DNA of 64,000 nt from DATCJA01 sp963734635 (GCA_963734635.1 CAVTIA010000002.1:62001-126000); one strand, 5' to 3'; shown: positions 55,524 to 64,000, numbered from the stretch's first letter. Notes: a model not told the origin generated them from the sequence alone. Made by a program: numbers and translations.

Positions 55524-56574
55524 ACGTGAGCGCTGCGCGCTTTCTGTGTTCCCACGCACTCCTCGGGTCACGAAATTCGTCGAGCCAGCGTACGCCCGCA
55601 CGATACGTATCCACCGTCGCGGGTTGCCCGGTCAAGTCGAGATACTGCAGCAACGGAAAGTTCATCCCGGAAGCATCCGCGAGGGCGTGCTGCTGCCACA
55701 AGCGCGGATTGAGCTCGATGAGCTTCCAGCGTCCGTCGCGGTCGTCGCGCTTGAATTCGATAGACCCCGGCCCCCTCCAGTTCATCGCGCGGAACAACCG
55801 GAGACCCAGCTCACGAACGTCGGGCTCGACGACCGTTTCCATCAGGGTGCCCACACCGAAGTCGACGGGGTACTGGCGGATCTTCCGCATGCAGATGACC
55901 GCGCGCGGCTGGCCATTGCCGTCGAAATAGCCGCATACCTTGCAGTGGTTCGTGTTGGGGCCAACCACGAGCGACTGGATGAGCGCCGGCTGTTCCGCCG
56001 CGAGAATCTCCTCGAACCATGAAACGAGCGCTGGCGCGGCGTCCACACGAATCGCCTTGTCGCCCCGATACCGCTCGCGCCACAGATGACCGACGAGCGG
56101 CTTGATCACAGCCGGATACGTCACAACCGTCGCCAACCTCCGCACATCGTCGAGCGTTCCGGGTGTTTGTGTGCAGGGGACCGGAACCTGAGCCTCGGAG
56201 GCGAGCGCATACATCGCAGCCTTGTTGAGCGCGATTGACACCGACTCGCACGACGGAAGCGCAAACCGGAAATGCGGCTCCAGCACATCGCGATTCTCCG
56301 AGACGAACGTCACGAACGCGTCGGACGTCGGATAGAGAATCGGGCGGTCGGAACAGTGGCGTGCGCGCTCACAAAGAAACGCGACAAGCTCATCAGCGGC
56401 GTGAGGATGTGGCGATACCGCGTGTACGCCGAACTTCGATCGGAAGCCGAATTCATCGCGTTGATGGTCGAACCCTAACACCGTCAGCCCCGACCGACCG
56501 AGCGCCCGCACGACGGCGAGGCCCGTGTCGAACAACCCGAGGACGAAGCAGGGTACCGAGTGGCGCATTCCCAC
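55375..56574 (-). CDS. ATP-grasp carboxylate-amine ligase
   Basis: This 399-residue protein starts at ATG 56574 (MGMRHSVPCFVLGLFDTGLAV). A pre-ATP-grasp Rossmann-like domain (GLTVLGFDHQRDEFGFRSKF) is followed by the ATP-grasp core: YPAVIKPLVGHLWRERYRGDK, ALIQSLVVGPNTNHCKVCGYF, then the metal site GPGSIEFKRDDRDGRWKLIELNPRLWQQHAL. Such proteins (DUF201 / D-aspartate-ligase-like) join a carboxylate to an amino acid. It overlaps the ATP-grasp gene 54318-55523 tail-to-tail by 149 bp; the flippase and MprF-like genes lie just upstream on the same strand. Substrates are unknown. Confidence 0.82.
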   Translation of the reverse strand: MGMRHSVPCFVLGLFDTGLAVVRALGRSGLTVLGFDHQRDEFGFRSKFGVHAVSPHPHAADELVAFLCERARHCSDRPILYPTSDAFVTFVSENRDVLEPHFRFALPSCESVSIALNKAAMYALASEAQVPVPCTQTPGTLDDVRRLATVVTYPAVIKPLVGHLWRERYRGDKAIRVDAAPALVSWFEEILAAEQPALIQSLVVGPNTNHCKVCGYFDGNGQPRAVICMRKIRQYPVDFGVGTLMETVVEPDVRELGLRLFRAMNWRGPGSIEFKRDDRDGRWKLIELNPRLWQQHALADASGMNFPLLQYLDLTGQPATVDTYRAGVRWLDEFRDPRSAWEHRKRAALTFTQWGQSLSGVRAYALWAPDDPAPFLAAARHHLSRARRWISGARSGDEG

Positions 56575-56692
56575 CGCAGAGCTCTATGACGCATGGAAGA
56601 CGCCTGCCAACGCTCGAGGCACCGGGTGATTGATGTGGCTCCCACCTCCGCGCGGAAGCGCCGTATCCGGCTCAGCGGGACCGTTGTGTCAC

Positions 56693-56783
56693 GTAGTGTC
56701 CGGCTTCAGCCGGACCGTGATCGGACGTAGTGTCCGGCTTCAGCCGGACCGTGATCGGACGTAGTGTCCGGCTTTAGCCGGAC
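56693..56783 (+). repeat. Three tandem REP-like GTAG palindromes (stem type A), 34-bp period
   Basis: Copies at 56693-56715, 56727-56749 and 56761-56783 each read GTAGTGTCCGGCTT and then C- or T-AGCCGGAC, spaced by exactly 34 bases with CGTGATCGGA linkers. A more degenerate copy may lie at about 56663-56680. The centre of the third copy supplies the TAA stop (56776-56774) of the flippase-like gene. Confidence 0.9.
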
Positions 56784-57748
56784 CCGTTGCCGCGAATCTG
56801 CGCGCGAACGCCGGCGAGTGTGGCGCCACTCCGGCCCAGTGCGAGCGAGCCGAGCAGCCACAACGGAACCGTCAGAACGACGAACACCACCACAGAGAAA
56901 CCGGTCGCGATCGTCTTGTCAACGCCGAACAGCGTCAACGCGACGACGCAGAAGAACTGGTAGGTGCCGACGTTCGCTGGCGCATTCGGGATTGCCGTGC
57001 CGAGGTGTATGACGATCAAGGTGGCGGCCGCCGCCCAGAACGCAAGGTGCAGGGGCGCGTAAGCGATGGCGACGAGCCAGAACGCCAGGATCTGACCCAG
57101 GAGCAACACTGGTGACACGCCGAAGGCGACAAACGCTTCGGGGCGGCGACCAATCTCGCGAAAGTGTCGGCGGAACCGTTGGATCCTCCCCGAAGGCAAC
57201 GCCACCGAGGCCACTGGTACCGCTCCACGATCGTCACGCACGCGCAGGACTTCGTACAGGAACAACAATGCCGCCACGAGAATCAGCACGCCGAGCACGT
57301 CGCCGGCGTGGAGAAGACCGGCCGGCAGCGGCATCAGCATGGCAACCACACCGATTGCGATGGCGAGCCAGACGCCGTCGAATAATCGCTCCACCATGAT
57401 TGACGGAAACACGGTCGAAACCGGTGTGTTCAGCTGCTTCGAGACGAGGAATGCCCGGAGCAGTTCGCCGGGGCGCATTGGCAATATTTCGCTGGCGAAG
57501 AGACCCGCGTAAATCGCACGCACGGCGTCGAGCCACCGGAGCTCGCCGATCGGCTTCAGTAACAGCCGCCACCGGAACCCTTGTGTCATGTAGGTGAGGA
57601 TGTCGATTGCGATGGCGAGCCCGACCCACGTCCATCGCAGCTCGCTGACGGTGCGGAGCATCGGTCCGAGCTCCACGTCGTGGAACACCCATATCAGGCC
57701 GACGACGGCGACCAGGTACCCAGCGAGCGTTCGCAGCTGCAAGCGCAT
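56774..57748 (-). CDS. UPF0104 flippase-like membrane protein (lysylphosphatidylglycerol synthase TM-domain family)
   Basis: This is a 324-residue protein from ATG 57748 (MRLQLRTLAGYLVAVVGLIWV); earlier starts (57805) would read through a REP-like element. About eight helices are seen. UPF0104 signatures are RLLLKPIGELRWLDAVRA, YAGLFASEILPMRPGELLRAFLV, and NAPANVGTYQFFCVVALTLFGV. The family is the membrane half of MprF-type lipid flippase/synthases and of hopanoid and ornithine-lipid export proteins. It lies just downstream of an MprF-like aminoacyl-transferase, so the two may work as one MprF split over two genes. The stop is in a REP-like palindrome. Confidence 0.85.
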   Translation of the reverse strand: MRLQLRTLAGYLVAVVGLIWVFHDVELGPMLRTVSELRWTWVGLAIAIDILTYMTQGFRWRLLLKPIGELRWLDAVRAIYAGLFASEILPMRPGELLRAFLVSKQLNTPVSTVFPSIMVERLFDGVWLAIAIGVVAMLMPLPAGLLHAGDVLGVLILVAALLFLYEVLRVRDDRGAVPVASVALPSGRIQRFRRHFREIGRRPEAFVAFGVSPVLLLGQILAFWLVAIAYAPLHLAFWAAAATLIVIHLGTAIPNAPANVGTYQFFCVVALTLFGVDKTIATGFSVVVFVVLTVPLWLLGSLALGRSGATLAGVRAQIRGNGSG

Positions 57749-57757
57749 TCCATAACC

Positions 57758-57783
57758 GTAGGGCGGGCCTTCACGGCCCGCCT
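57758..57783 (+). repeat. REP-like GTAG palindrome (stem type E)
   Basis: GTAG followed by GGCGGGCC-TTCAC-GGCCCGCC in the spacer between the MprF-like stop (57802) and the flippase-like start (57748). It is a fifth stem type sharing only the GTAG head. Confidence 0.8.
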
Positions 57784-57801
57784 GGCTGCTTCTCCGCGCC
57801 C

Positions 57802-59499
57802 TCATCGGATCTCCGATACGCGTGCGAGCGTCACTGCGACGCGCGGCAGATCCAGCACGTTGCGGTACACGATGTAGCGTGGCTCCCATGCAGTAGCGAA
57901 TTTCGCCTTGTAGGCGCGCAGGCCTCCGAAGCTGAAGATGAACGTGAGGCGATGGAAGAAAAAATGGATGGCGCGCTCCTCTGGCGACGCGTCCTCCCTG
58001 GCCTGAAAGCCCGACATCGGCGCAAGACCGAGGCTGAACCGATCGAAGCCGTGGTCGCGGCTATGGAACAGCAGTTTCACGACCAGGAAATCCATCACGC
58101 CGTTCGGAGCTGTGCTTCGACGCCGCATCAGGTCGATCGTGCTCTCCCCTTTGCGGTACGACCTGATGCTGTTGACAAACGCCTGCACTCTCCCGTCGCG
58201 TCCAACCGCGACGAGCACCGGACAGTTGCGTATGTACTCGCGATCGAAGCGGCCCAGCGTGAACTGGCGTTCGCGGCGTCCGGGAATCTGCAGCCAATCG
58301 TTGGACACGCTTTCGAGCTCGGCCAGAAGTTGGTCGCTGAGAGGTGGCTCATAATGGCGGACCTCGACACCCTGCCGCTCGACCTTGTGCACCGCCTGCC
58401 TCAGGCTCCTTCCCTGCGGGCCTCCGAGGCTGAATTCGTGCAGATCGACGATCGCGTCCTCCCCGAGCTTCAACCGTGACAGATCACAGCGGGCGTAGGT
58501 TGGCAGAAAGTCGGGCAAGGTCTGGTAGAACGCAAAGCCCCACCCGTTCTCCGTGCACATCTGCGCGAAGCCGCGTACCGTTGGTTCGATCGCATCCTCC
58601 GGCCCAACTGGATCGCCGAGCACGAGCGCGAATCCACCGCCGACGCTGTAGGCCAGGACTGCCCGCCTGGAGGGCCCGAAGAAATACGACTTGTCTGGCC
58701 AGAGCTTGAAGAAGTCGAGAGACGATCGGCCATGTTCACGCACGATGTCGACGGCGGCCGCGTGCTCCTGCGGTGCAACCCGCAGCCGATACAACACCGG
58801 TCGAAACAGCAGCGTGAGCGCGTAAACGACCATCACGACCGTCATGAGCGACAGCGAGTCGAGAAACCAGGCCGCGTGCCTGGTATGCGGCACGAGTCGC
58901 GGGTCGCTCGACAGCATCAGCGCCTGGAGCGTCTGGTGCATGGCTTCTCGCAGCGTGAAATTGATGCCGAACTCACGAGGGTCGAGCAGCCAGAATCCCA
59001 GCACACCGTAGCCGATGCCGACGAGCAGCGCGGTTCCGAGACGGACCGTGGCGAGCGCGACCTCGGGCTCGCGACTCCGCACGGTGAAGTGACGTCGGCC
59101 TTCGACGAGCAGCACGAGCAACACGAACGAGAGCGACGCCTCCTCGTAATCGACTCCTTTGGTGAGGTGGAAGACGATCGACAGCACTGCCAGCACCGCG
59201 ACAGCCTGAAACGCTCGTCGTTTGCGTCTGAAGACGTTGAAGGAGGAAATGACGAGGGCGAAACCCAGCACAAGCGTCAAAAAGCGCGACAGCTGGACGA
59301 ATTCGAGCGGGAAGATTTGGTACAGCAGAGCCAGTCGTGCTGACAGCGGCGGCTGGATGAGCGAATACAGATTCAGAAGGCCGCTAGCCAGCGTCGCGAC
59401 GGCGATCGCGATAACGATTGGCGGGTGCCGGGAATGCGTCAGCGACGCCTGCTCTGCGAGCGACGGGCGCAGTGCCGGTGCCGTACGTGTCGCTCCCAT
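57802..59499 (-). CDS. MprF-like phosphatidylglycerol aminoacyl-transferase (DUF2156)
   Basis: This is a 565-residue protein from ATG 59499 (MGATRTAPALRPSLAEQASL); a TTG at 59520 would add seven residues. Six or so membrane helices occupy residues 25-240. The C-terminal cytoplasmic DUF2156 domain, a tandem GNAT fold, has SLDFFKLWPDKSYFFGPSRRA, ALVLGDPVGPEDAIEPTV, FYQTLPDFLPTYAR, LGEDAIVDLHEFSLGG and FRSLGLAPM-type ending (FDRFSLGLAPMSGFQAREDA). MprF enzymes move an amino acid from tRNA to phosphatidylglycerol; the flippase half here is a separate downstream gene. Membrane lipid aminoacylation is the likely role; amino acid unknown. Confidence 0.88.
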   Translation of the reverse strand: MGATRTAPALRPSLAEQASLTHSRHPPIVIAIAVATLASGLLNLYSLIQPPLSARLALLYQIFPLEFVQLSRFLTLVLGFALVISSFNVFRRKRRAFQAVAVLAVLSIVFHLTKGVDYEEASLSFVLLVLLVEGRRHFTVRSREPEVALATVRLGTALLVGIGYGVLGFWLLDPREFGINFTLREAMHQTLQALMLSSDPRLVPHTRHAAWFLDSLSLMTVVMVVYALTLLFRPVLYRLRVAPQEHAAAVDIVREHGRSSLDFFKLWPDKSYFFGPSRRAVLAYSVGGGFALVLGDPVGPEDAIEPTVRGFAQMCTENGWGFAFYQTLPDFLPTYARCDLSRLKLGEDAIVDLHEFSLGGPQGRSLRQAVHKVERQGVEVRHYEPPLSDQLLAELESVSNDWLQIPGRRERQFTLGRFDREYIRNCPVLVAVGRDGRVQAFVNSIRSYRKGESTIDLMRRRSTAPNGVMDFLVVKLLFHSRDHGFDRFSLGLAPMSGFQAREDASPEERAIHFFFHRLTFIFSFGGLRAYKAKFATAWEPRYIVYRNVLDLPRVAVTLARVSEIR

Positions 59500-59593
59500 G
59501 TGTGCAGACGAAGAGCGCAATTGCCATACCAGCCGCGATCGCTCCTGAGCTTACGTTCTGAACTCTGGCGCGTTCGCAAGAGACAATTGGAGG

Positions 59594-59731
59594 GCGCGAA
59601 CACATCGCGATCGCATCAACGCCAAAGTGATGAAAGACCCACGCCTCGCGTCGATGATGGATCCGAAGGCGATGCCCTTTGACGCCGGACGTATGGTCTA
59701 TGGCGGGTTCACGGTCCTCGTCGACATGTAG
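59594..59731 (+). pseudogene. C-terminal remnant of a DUF1428-family protein
   Basis: The frame reading ARTHRDRINAKVMKDPRLAS, MMDPKAMPFDAGRMVYGGF, then TVLVDM and TAG (59729-59731) matches the last 45 residues of DUF1428 proteins. Upstream of about 59594 the match disappears, and no start codon is available. It lies in an otherwise gene-poor 375-bp spacer between divergent genes. A 5'-truncated pseudogene, or a very short relic of rearrangement, is the simplest reading; DUF1428 proteins are normally about 120 residues. Confidence 0.75.
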
Positions 59732-59874
59732 GACGAGGCAGCCCGAGCCGGTCAATCGGGGCTGGCAAGATGTCGCGACTTGTATCAACGCGCGCGCGGT
59801 CGGGGCGCGGCCTGGCACTTTCTGAAACAATAGGCCGCACCCAGGTGCGATTGATGTCTGCCGGAGGTTACGTC

Positions 59875-60545
59875 ATGCGCAGGACCGCCGTTATCTGTGC
59901 GCTCGCCTTCTCGACTGCCGGACCCGCCACAGCTCAGGAATGGACCGAATACCTGAACGTCCGCGACGGCTTCCACGCGCTCTTTCCCGGCGAGCCACGC
60001 ATCACGGAGACGACGTGGACGTCGCAGACCGGCTTTACGCTGCCGGCGCGCGTGTACAGCGTGGAACGCGGGCGCGAGCGGTATGCGATGACGGTGGCCG
60101 ATTACACCGGCGTCGAGCAGCTCGGCGCCGAACGCGTCAAAACGTGCGCGCCAGGCTCGGAAACATGCCTCGGCACGCCGGGACTCTCGGGAGTTGGCTA
60201 CTGGAAGCACGACGTCCGCGGCGCAGCGCTCTACGCCACGTCGATGTTCATCAAACGCGACATGAAACTGACGGAGATGTACCTGGAACCAGCAGGACCT
60301 GGTCTCGGGCATCGTGCTGCAGCTCACGAGCAACGCCGACGAGTCGCGTACCTACGTGTACATCGCGATGCACGAGATGAGGCTGTACATCGCCGAGGCC
60401 ACCGTTCCGAACGGGTCGCCCGAGCCGGCGTTGTTCGTGCAGGCGGTCGGATGGCTCGACAAGGACGGGAACCGCATCCGGTATCGCACCATGTACTCAC
60501 ACGAGATCCACGGGATGAAAGAGGCGCCAGGTACCGGCTCATTAG
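59875..60545 (+). CDS. Secreted protein of unknown function, one or two frameshifts
   Basis: ATG 59875 begins MRRTAVICALAFSTAGPATAQ, a signal peptide. The domain starts EWTEYLNVRDGFHALFPGEP, a pattern seen in a family of uncharacterised acidobacterial secreted proteins. It has two cysteines (TCAPGSETCLG). After MKLTEMYLE (about 60283) the frame shifts to continue as QQDLVSGIVLQLTSNADESR, TYVYIAMHEMRLYIAEATV, then VGWLDKDGNRIRYRTMY. The C-terminal end is unclear: one more base shift near 60520 would give a stop at 60545; without it the frame runs to 60766 with noncoding-like composition. Confidence 0.65.
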
Positions 60546-60893
60546 CGAACAATGCAACTCGTTCGTCGTTCAGTGGTGTGAGGAATGACGGATGGAGGGC
60601 CCATGTACGCTTCTTTCTCCGGTGGACTTTCGACGTGCGACCGGCCCGCCGCCGCCGGCGCGGCGCGGCGGAAATCGGTCTTCGCTTCGCTGCCCGCCCG
60701 CTTCCGCGGCGAGTAGCGGCTATCTCGGCGCGACATGTGTCAGGCGGCAACAAACGTCTGAGCTAATTCGTGGCAACTCGAACGCACTGACAGGAACTCG
60801 CCGCGGAATTCTCGCTACGCCCGATTTCCACCTGTCGCTGGCGTGCCGCTTGCGCAGGCGGCGGCAGTCCGGCCGCACGTCGCAAGTTCCTTT
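60546..60893. other. Intergenic stretch without convincing gene
   Basis: A 37-codon frame from ATG 60603 (MYASFSGGLSTCDRPAAAGA ... to TAG at about 60716) is the only start-to-stop frame with a plausible codon pattern, and it has no recognised family. GC-rich short direct repeats (CCGCCGCCGCCGG) occur at 60647-60660. Nothing else can be supported. Confidence 0.35.
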
Positions 60894-62547
60894 ATGAACG
60901 ACGCGAGTAGTCTCGATGTGCTCGTGGTCGGCGCCGGACCCACGGGACTCGCGCTGGCGTCTCAACTGGCACGCTGGGGTATCAGGTTCCGGATTATCGA
61001 CAAGCGCCCCGATCGCGCGCAGGAATCTCGCGCCCTGGCGGTTCAGCCACGGAGCCTGGAGCTCCTTCAGTCGATCGGTCTGGGCGAGCGACTCGCGGCA
61101 CGCGGACAGACGACCACGCGCCTGGTGCTGCATCTCGATCGCGCACGGCCTGCCACCATCGATCTCGGCGACATCGATCGCACAGACACACGTTTTCCGT
61201 ACATTCTGCTCGTCTCGCAAGCCGACACCGAAGCAGTGCTCGTCGATCACCTCGAGTCGTGCGGGGTCACCATCGAGCGACGCGTCGAGCTCGTCGGGTT
61301 CCAGCAGAACCCGAACGGTCTGACTTGCGCGCTGCGGCACGAAGACGGGCGAGACGAGGCGATTCGTGTCAGGTACCTTGCCGGATGCGACGGGGCGCAC
61401 AGCACCGTTCGCAAGGCCGCAGATATTCCCTTCGAAGGTAGCGCGTACCTGCAGAATTTTGCGCTCGGGGACGTCGAAGCCAACGGCCCGCTCGTGCCAG
61501 GCGGGGTCAACGTGTTCGCCCTCGGTCGCGGATTGGCGGTTTTCTTTCCACTCGGCCACCCGACAACGTGGCGGGTGATCGCGATTCAAGGCCGCGACCC
61601 GGGGGCGACCGTTGCAGGCGGCACGGATGACTTCTCGATGGATCCGCTGTCGCTGCCGGAACTGCAGGCCATGGTGGACGATCCCACGCGCGGGGCCGTG
61701 CGCTTGCGCGATCCCGTCTGGCTTACGCGGTTTCGGCTCCACCACCGACAGGCTGCGCGATATCGCGACGGCAGTGCCTTTTTGGCAGGCGATGCGGCAC
61801 ACATTCACAGTCCGGTCGGGGCGCAAGGCATGAATACCGGCATTCAGGACAGCTGGAATCTTGGCTGGAAGCTCGCCATGGTGAGTCGAGGAGTGGCGAA
61901 CGAACGAAATTCTCGAGTCGTACAACGCCGAACGATGGCCGGTCGGCCGCACGTTGCTTCGCGCGACGGATCGGGTTTTCGCCGGCGTCGAGAAATCCGT
62001 GACGCGTGGATCGTATGCGGCGGCACTACGCCGCCTGATCGTACGCCACGTGATCGCGCCAGCCTTGTCGCGGCGCCGTATTCGTGCGATCGCCTTTCAC
62101 TTTGTCTCGCAGCTCGGTATCCGATACGCAAACAGCCCTGTCGTGACGGAAGGGACGCCGAACCTCCGGCGCGGACCGAGGGCCGGCGATCGCCTGCCCG
62201 ACGCGCGCGTTCGACGCGACGGCCAGACGCAGACGACGTATTTACAGGAGGAGCTCCTGAAGCCGTCCATGATGCTTCTGCTCTGCGGACCGGTTGAAGC
62301 GTGGAACAGCGACGGCCTTCGTAACCTTGCGCGCGAATTCCAGGACCTGCTCGGACTGACGCACCTATCCAAGGACGATCGCGACGGAACACTGGTCGAC
62401 GAGAAAGGAACGGCATTGGCGATGCTCGGTGTCGATACCACCGCACAATATCTGATCCGTCCTGACGGACACGTCGCGTTCCGATGCGCCGGCACGGATC
62501 TGTCCGGTGTGAGGGACTACCTCCGTCGATGGTTCGTGCCCCGGTAA
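60894..62547 (+). CDS. FAD-dependent aromatic-ring monooxygenase-like protein, one frameshift
   Basis: About 550 residues when joined. ATG 60894 (MNDASSLDVLVVGAGPTGLALA) carries the FAD GxGxxG motif; DTEAVLVDHLESCGVTIERR follows, then YLAGCDGAHSTVRKA (the DG motif) and FLAGDAAHIHSPVGAQGMNTGIQDSWNLGWKLAMV (FAD ribityl motif). At about 61905 one extra base must be removed to continue as EILESYNAERWPVGRTLLRATDRVFAG and the C-terminal thioredoxin-like domain (LGLTHLSKDDRDGTLVDEKG, YLIRPDGHVAFRC). PheA/MhpA-type phenol and 3-hydroxyphenylpropionate hydroxylases have this build. Substrate unknown; not linked to the gentisate operon 15 kb away. Confidence 0.85.
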
Positions 62548-62586
62548 GTTCGCCTCGTCGTTCCTCAACGTTTTACTGGGGGAGCG

Positions 62587-63507
62587 ATGGCGAACATCTC
62601 TACGACTCGAATCGCGACCACTGACCGCCCGGCCGCGCCGCCTGCAGACGCTCCCGATCTGCTGGTCAGGGGGCGTACCGAACTGAAATACAGCCTGCCA
62701 GGCCCGATCGCCGACGCCGCGCTGCACGTGGCGCGCGGCTACTTGCCTCATGACACCTTCGCACTCGGGCCGCAACAGCTCGTCACGTCGCTCTACCTCG
62801 ACACCGCGCATCTGACGTTCCTGCGGTGGCATCGCGAACGCGTTCTCGATCGTTTCAAGCTCCGCATCCGCCGCTACGGGGATCATGCCGCGGCGACGCT
62901 GTACGCCGAAGTCAAACGAAAAACGGGATCGGTTGTCCGCAAACACCGTGCAGCGTTCCCGGCCGACGCTCTGCACGCCGTTCTCAACGCCTCCGTAGAA
63001 CGGGTCCTTCCACTTTCGCCACAGGCTTCGGTGGGCCGCCGGGACGGTCCGTCGGAGCGGACCGTCCAGCCAGCACTGCAGCGTCGGGTCGCGGAGCGAC
63101 CCGACCTCGGCGTAGGCGGTTTGGACCCGGCGTTGGAGGAATTCGTGCGGCATCGATCGCGCTGCGGCGCCATGCCCACGATGCTGATCACCTGCGTCCG
63201 GGAATCGCTGCGCGACCCGAGAGATGGGACGGCCGTCACGGTCGATCGCGATCTGCGGTATCAACCGTCCTTTCGTTGGGACACTAACGCGCTGAAGTCT
63301 GTTTCTTTGGCAAATAGCGGGAACGGCGAGTGGCGATCGATTCCGTTGCCCGATGCGCCCGGACGCGCTACAGCACTCCTCGAACTCAAGTACGTCCTGG
63401 ACCCGGAGCAGTGGATGGCCGCCCTGATCGAGCAGCTCGCCCCGTGGCGCGTGTCCTTCTCGAAGTACGCCGCCGCGATGACGGCGTCCATGCCCGCCGC
63501 CTGCTGA
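62587..63507 (+). CDS. VTC-domain polyphosphate polymerase-like protein
   Basis: This 306-residue protein starts at ATG 62587. VTC tunnel-domain features are RTELKYSLPGPIADAALHVA, VTSLYLDTAHLTFLRWHRER, LDRFKLRIRRYGD and TLYAEVKRKTGSVVRKHRAAF (basic tunnel residues), with LLELKYVLDPEQWMAALIEQ and FSKYAAAM near the end. The stretch between residues about 140 and 195 is GC-rich and less family-like, so compensating indels are possible. VTC proteins make polyphosphate from ATP in yeast vacuoles; bacterial members often pair with DUF4956 membrane proteins, as here. Confidence 0.85.
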   Translation: MANISTTRIATTDRPAAPPADAPDLLVRGRTELKYSLPGPIADAALHVARGYLPHDTFALGPQQLVTSLYLDTAHLTFLRWHRERVLDRFKLRIRRYGDHAAATLYAEVKRKTGSVVRKHRAAFPADALHAVLNASVERVLPLSPQASVGRRDGPSERTVQPALQRRVAERPDLGVGGLDPALEEFVRHRSRCGAMPTMLITCVRESLRDPRDGTAVTVDRDLRYQPSFRWDTNALKSVSLANSGNGEWRSIPLPDAPGRATALLELKYVLDPEQWMAALIEQLAPWRVSFSKYAAAMTASMPAAC

Positions 63508-63558
63508 CCTCCTGTTCAACTTTGCTCGGGGCATCGTTGGATCAGATGCGAGTCAGTC

Positions 63559-64000
63559 ATGAGCGACATCAACCCGACACAAATTCTCGGCTTCATGGAG
63601 GCGGGCAGGCTTCTGGTTGCCGCATCCATCGGCGCCCTGGTCGTCGCGGTTCAGCGCTGGACGCGTCGCGGCCGGCCCCTCACACCGTCGATGGAGCAGG
63701 CGCACGTCCTCTTGTGCCTCGCCGGCGCGCTCATGATGCTCATCGTCGGCGACTCCGTGGCGCGTGCGTTCGGCATCGCGGGCGCCGCAGCCATCGTCCG
63801 TTTCCGGACGCCGATTGAGGATCCCCGCGACATCACGGTTCTGTTTCTGTTGATGGCGCTCGGCATGGCCGCCGGGCTGGGCCTGATGCCCGTAGCCGCA
63901 CTCGGCACCGCGTTCGTGTGCGGGTGCCTGCTCGTGCTGCCTCACGGCCAGGGAGAGCCGCCACGAGCGATGAAGGTGGCGCTCGTAGCCGAAGGCCGGC
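63559..64000 (+). CDS. DUF4956-family membrane protein (partial, runs off the window)
   Basis: The frame from ATG 63559 (MSDINPTQILGFMEAGRLLVA) is open to the window end, 147 codons. It has four hydrophobic segments including LLCLAGALMMLIVGDSVARAFGI, the hallmark AGAAAIVRFRTPIEDPRD and ITVLFLLMALGMAAGLGLM. The A-I-V-R-F-R-T-P motif is the DUF4956 (MgtC-like) signature. The gene lies 51 bp after the VTC gene in the same orientation, a recurrent pairing in bacteria. Start chosen because the next methionine is after the first helix. Confidence 0.85.
   Translation, partial: MSDINPTQILGFMEAGRLLVAASIGALVVAVQRWTRRGRPLTPSMEQAHVLLCLAGALMMLIVGDSVARAFGIAGAAAIVRFRTPIEDPRDITVLFLLMALGMAAGLGLMPVAALGTAFVCGCLLVLPHGQGEPPRAMKVALVAEGR

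Noticed and set aside
56693..56783. A CRISPR array
   Set aside because: The repeat units are palindromes with identical 10-11 base linkers, not variable spacers of 30 or more bases, and no cas gene is near.

Overview
The window is GC-rich bacterial DNA from a soil-type chemoheterotroph. Several things point to Acidobacteriota, most likely a Vicinamibacteria-like lineage: an Oar-like TonB-dependent receptor with an N-terminal carboxypeptidase-regulatory domain, a complete Tad pilus locus, a YpdA-type (bacillithiol-linked) reductase, a Tes-like radical SAM enzyme, and secreted small proteins of a kind common in that phylum. This assignment is inference from gene content, not a database match. 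No rRNA, tRNA, CRISPR array, insertion sequence or prophage was recognised.

Layout. 0-7.3 kb: YpdA-like reductase and the two subunits of glutamate synthase (gltD, gltB) on the minus strand. 7.5-13 kb: a Tes-like radical SAM protein with a strong terminator, a secreted protein, an SDR dehydrogenase, a UreH/NicO-like metal transporter and a TPR-like protein. 13-32.2 kb: a large Tad (type IVc pilus) locus. One minus-strand operon runs from two Flp pilins through prepilin peptidase, TadE, CpaB, secretin, TadG, TadZ, TadA, TadB and TadC to an AAA+ ATPase, an ExeA-SPOR protein and an AMIN protein. A divergent plus-strand arm carries a small membrane protein, a degenerate receiver-like protein, a polytopic membrane protein and a second TadE/TadE/TadG set. 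32.2-35.7 kb: two glycosyltransferases, a secreted protein and GTP cyclohydrolase I. 35.8-49 kb: an aromatic-acid (gentisate-type) catabolic region. It holds the TonB receptor, two FAH-family hydrolases, gentisate dioxygenase, a maleate-isomerase-like enzyme, an AAHS transporter, a DUF169 protein, a mycothiol/bacillithiol-type maleylpyruvate isomerase homologue, and an MBL hydrolase between two paralogous secreted proteins. 49-54.3 kb: small accessory genes (GNAT, LVIVD-repeat, LysM, cupin, DinB/DUF1572). 54.3-59.5 kb: two convergent overlapping ATP-grasp ligases, a UPF0104 flippase-like protein and an MprF-like aminoacyl-transferase. 59.6-64 kb: a DUF1428 remnant, a secreted protein, an FAD monooxygenase, and a VTC/DUF4956 pair cut by the window edge.

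Two features cut across the window. First, at least ten short palindromes headed by GTAG look like REP elements with several different stem sequences; they supply the stop codon of four genes and the N-terminal codons of a fifth. Second, many genes (gltB, tadZ, cpaC, cpaB, tadE, tadG, a membrane protein, the maleylpyruvate isomerase homologue, the FAD monooxygenase, a secreted protein) are split by single-base shifts, several of them in short homopolymers. This looks more like uncorrected assembly error than decay, so these genes are annotated as composites.
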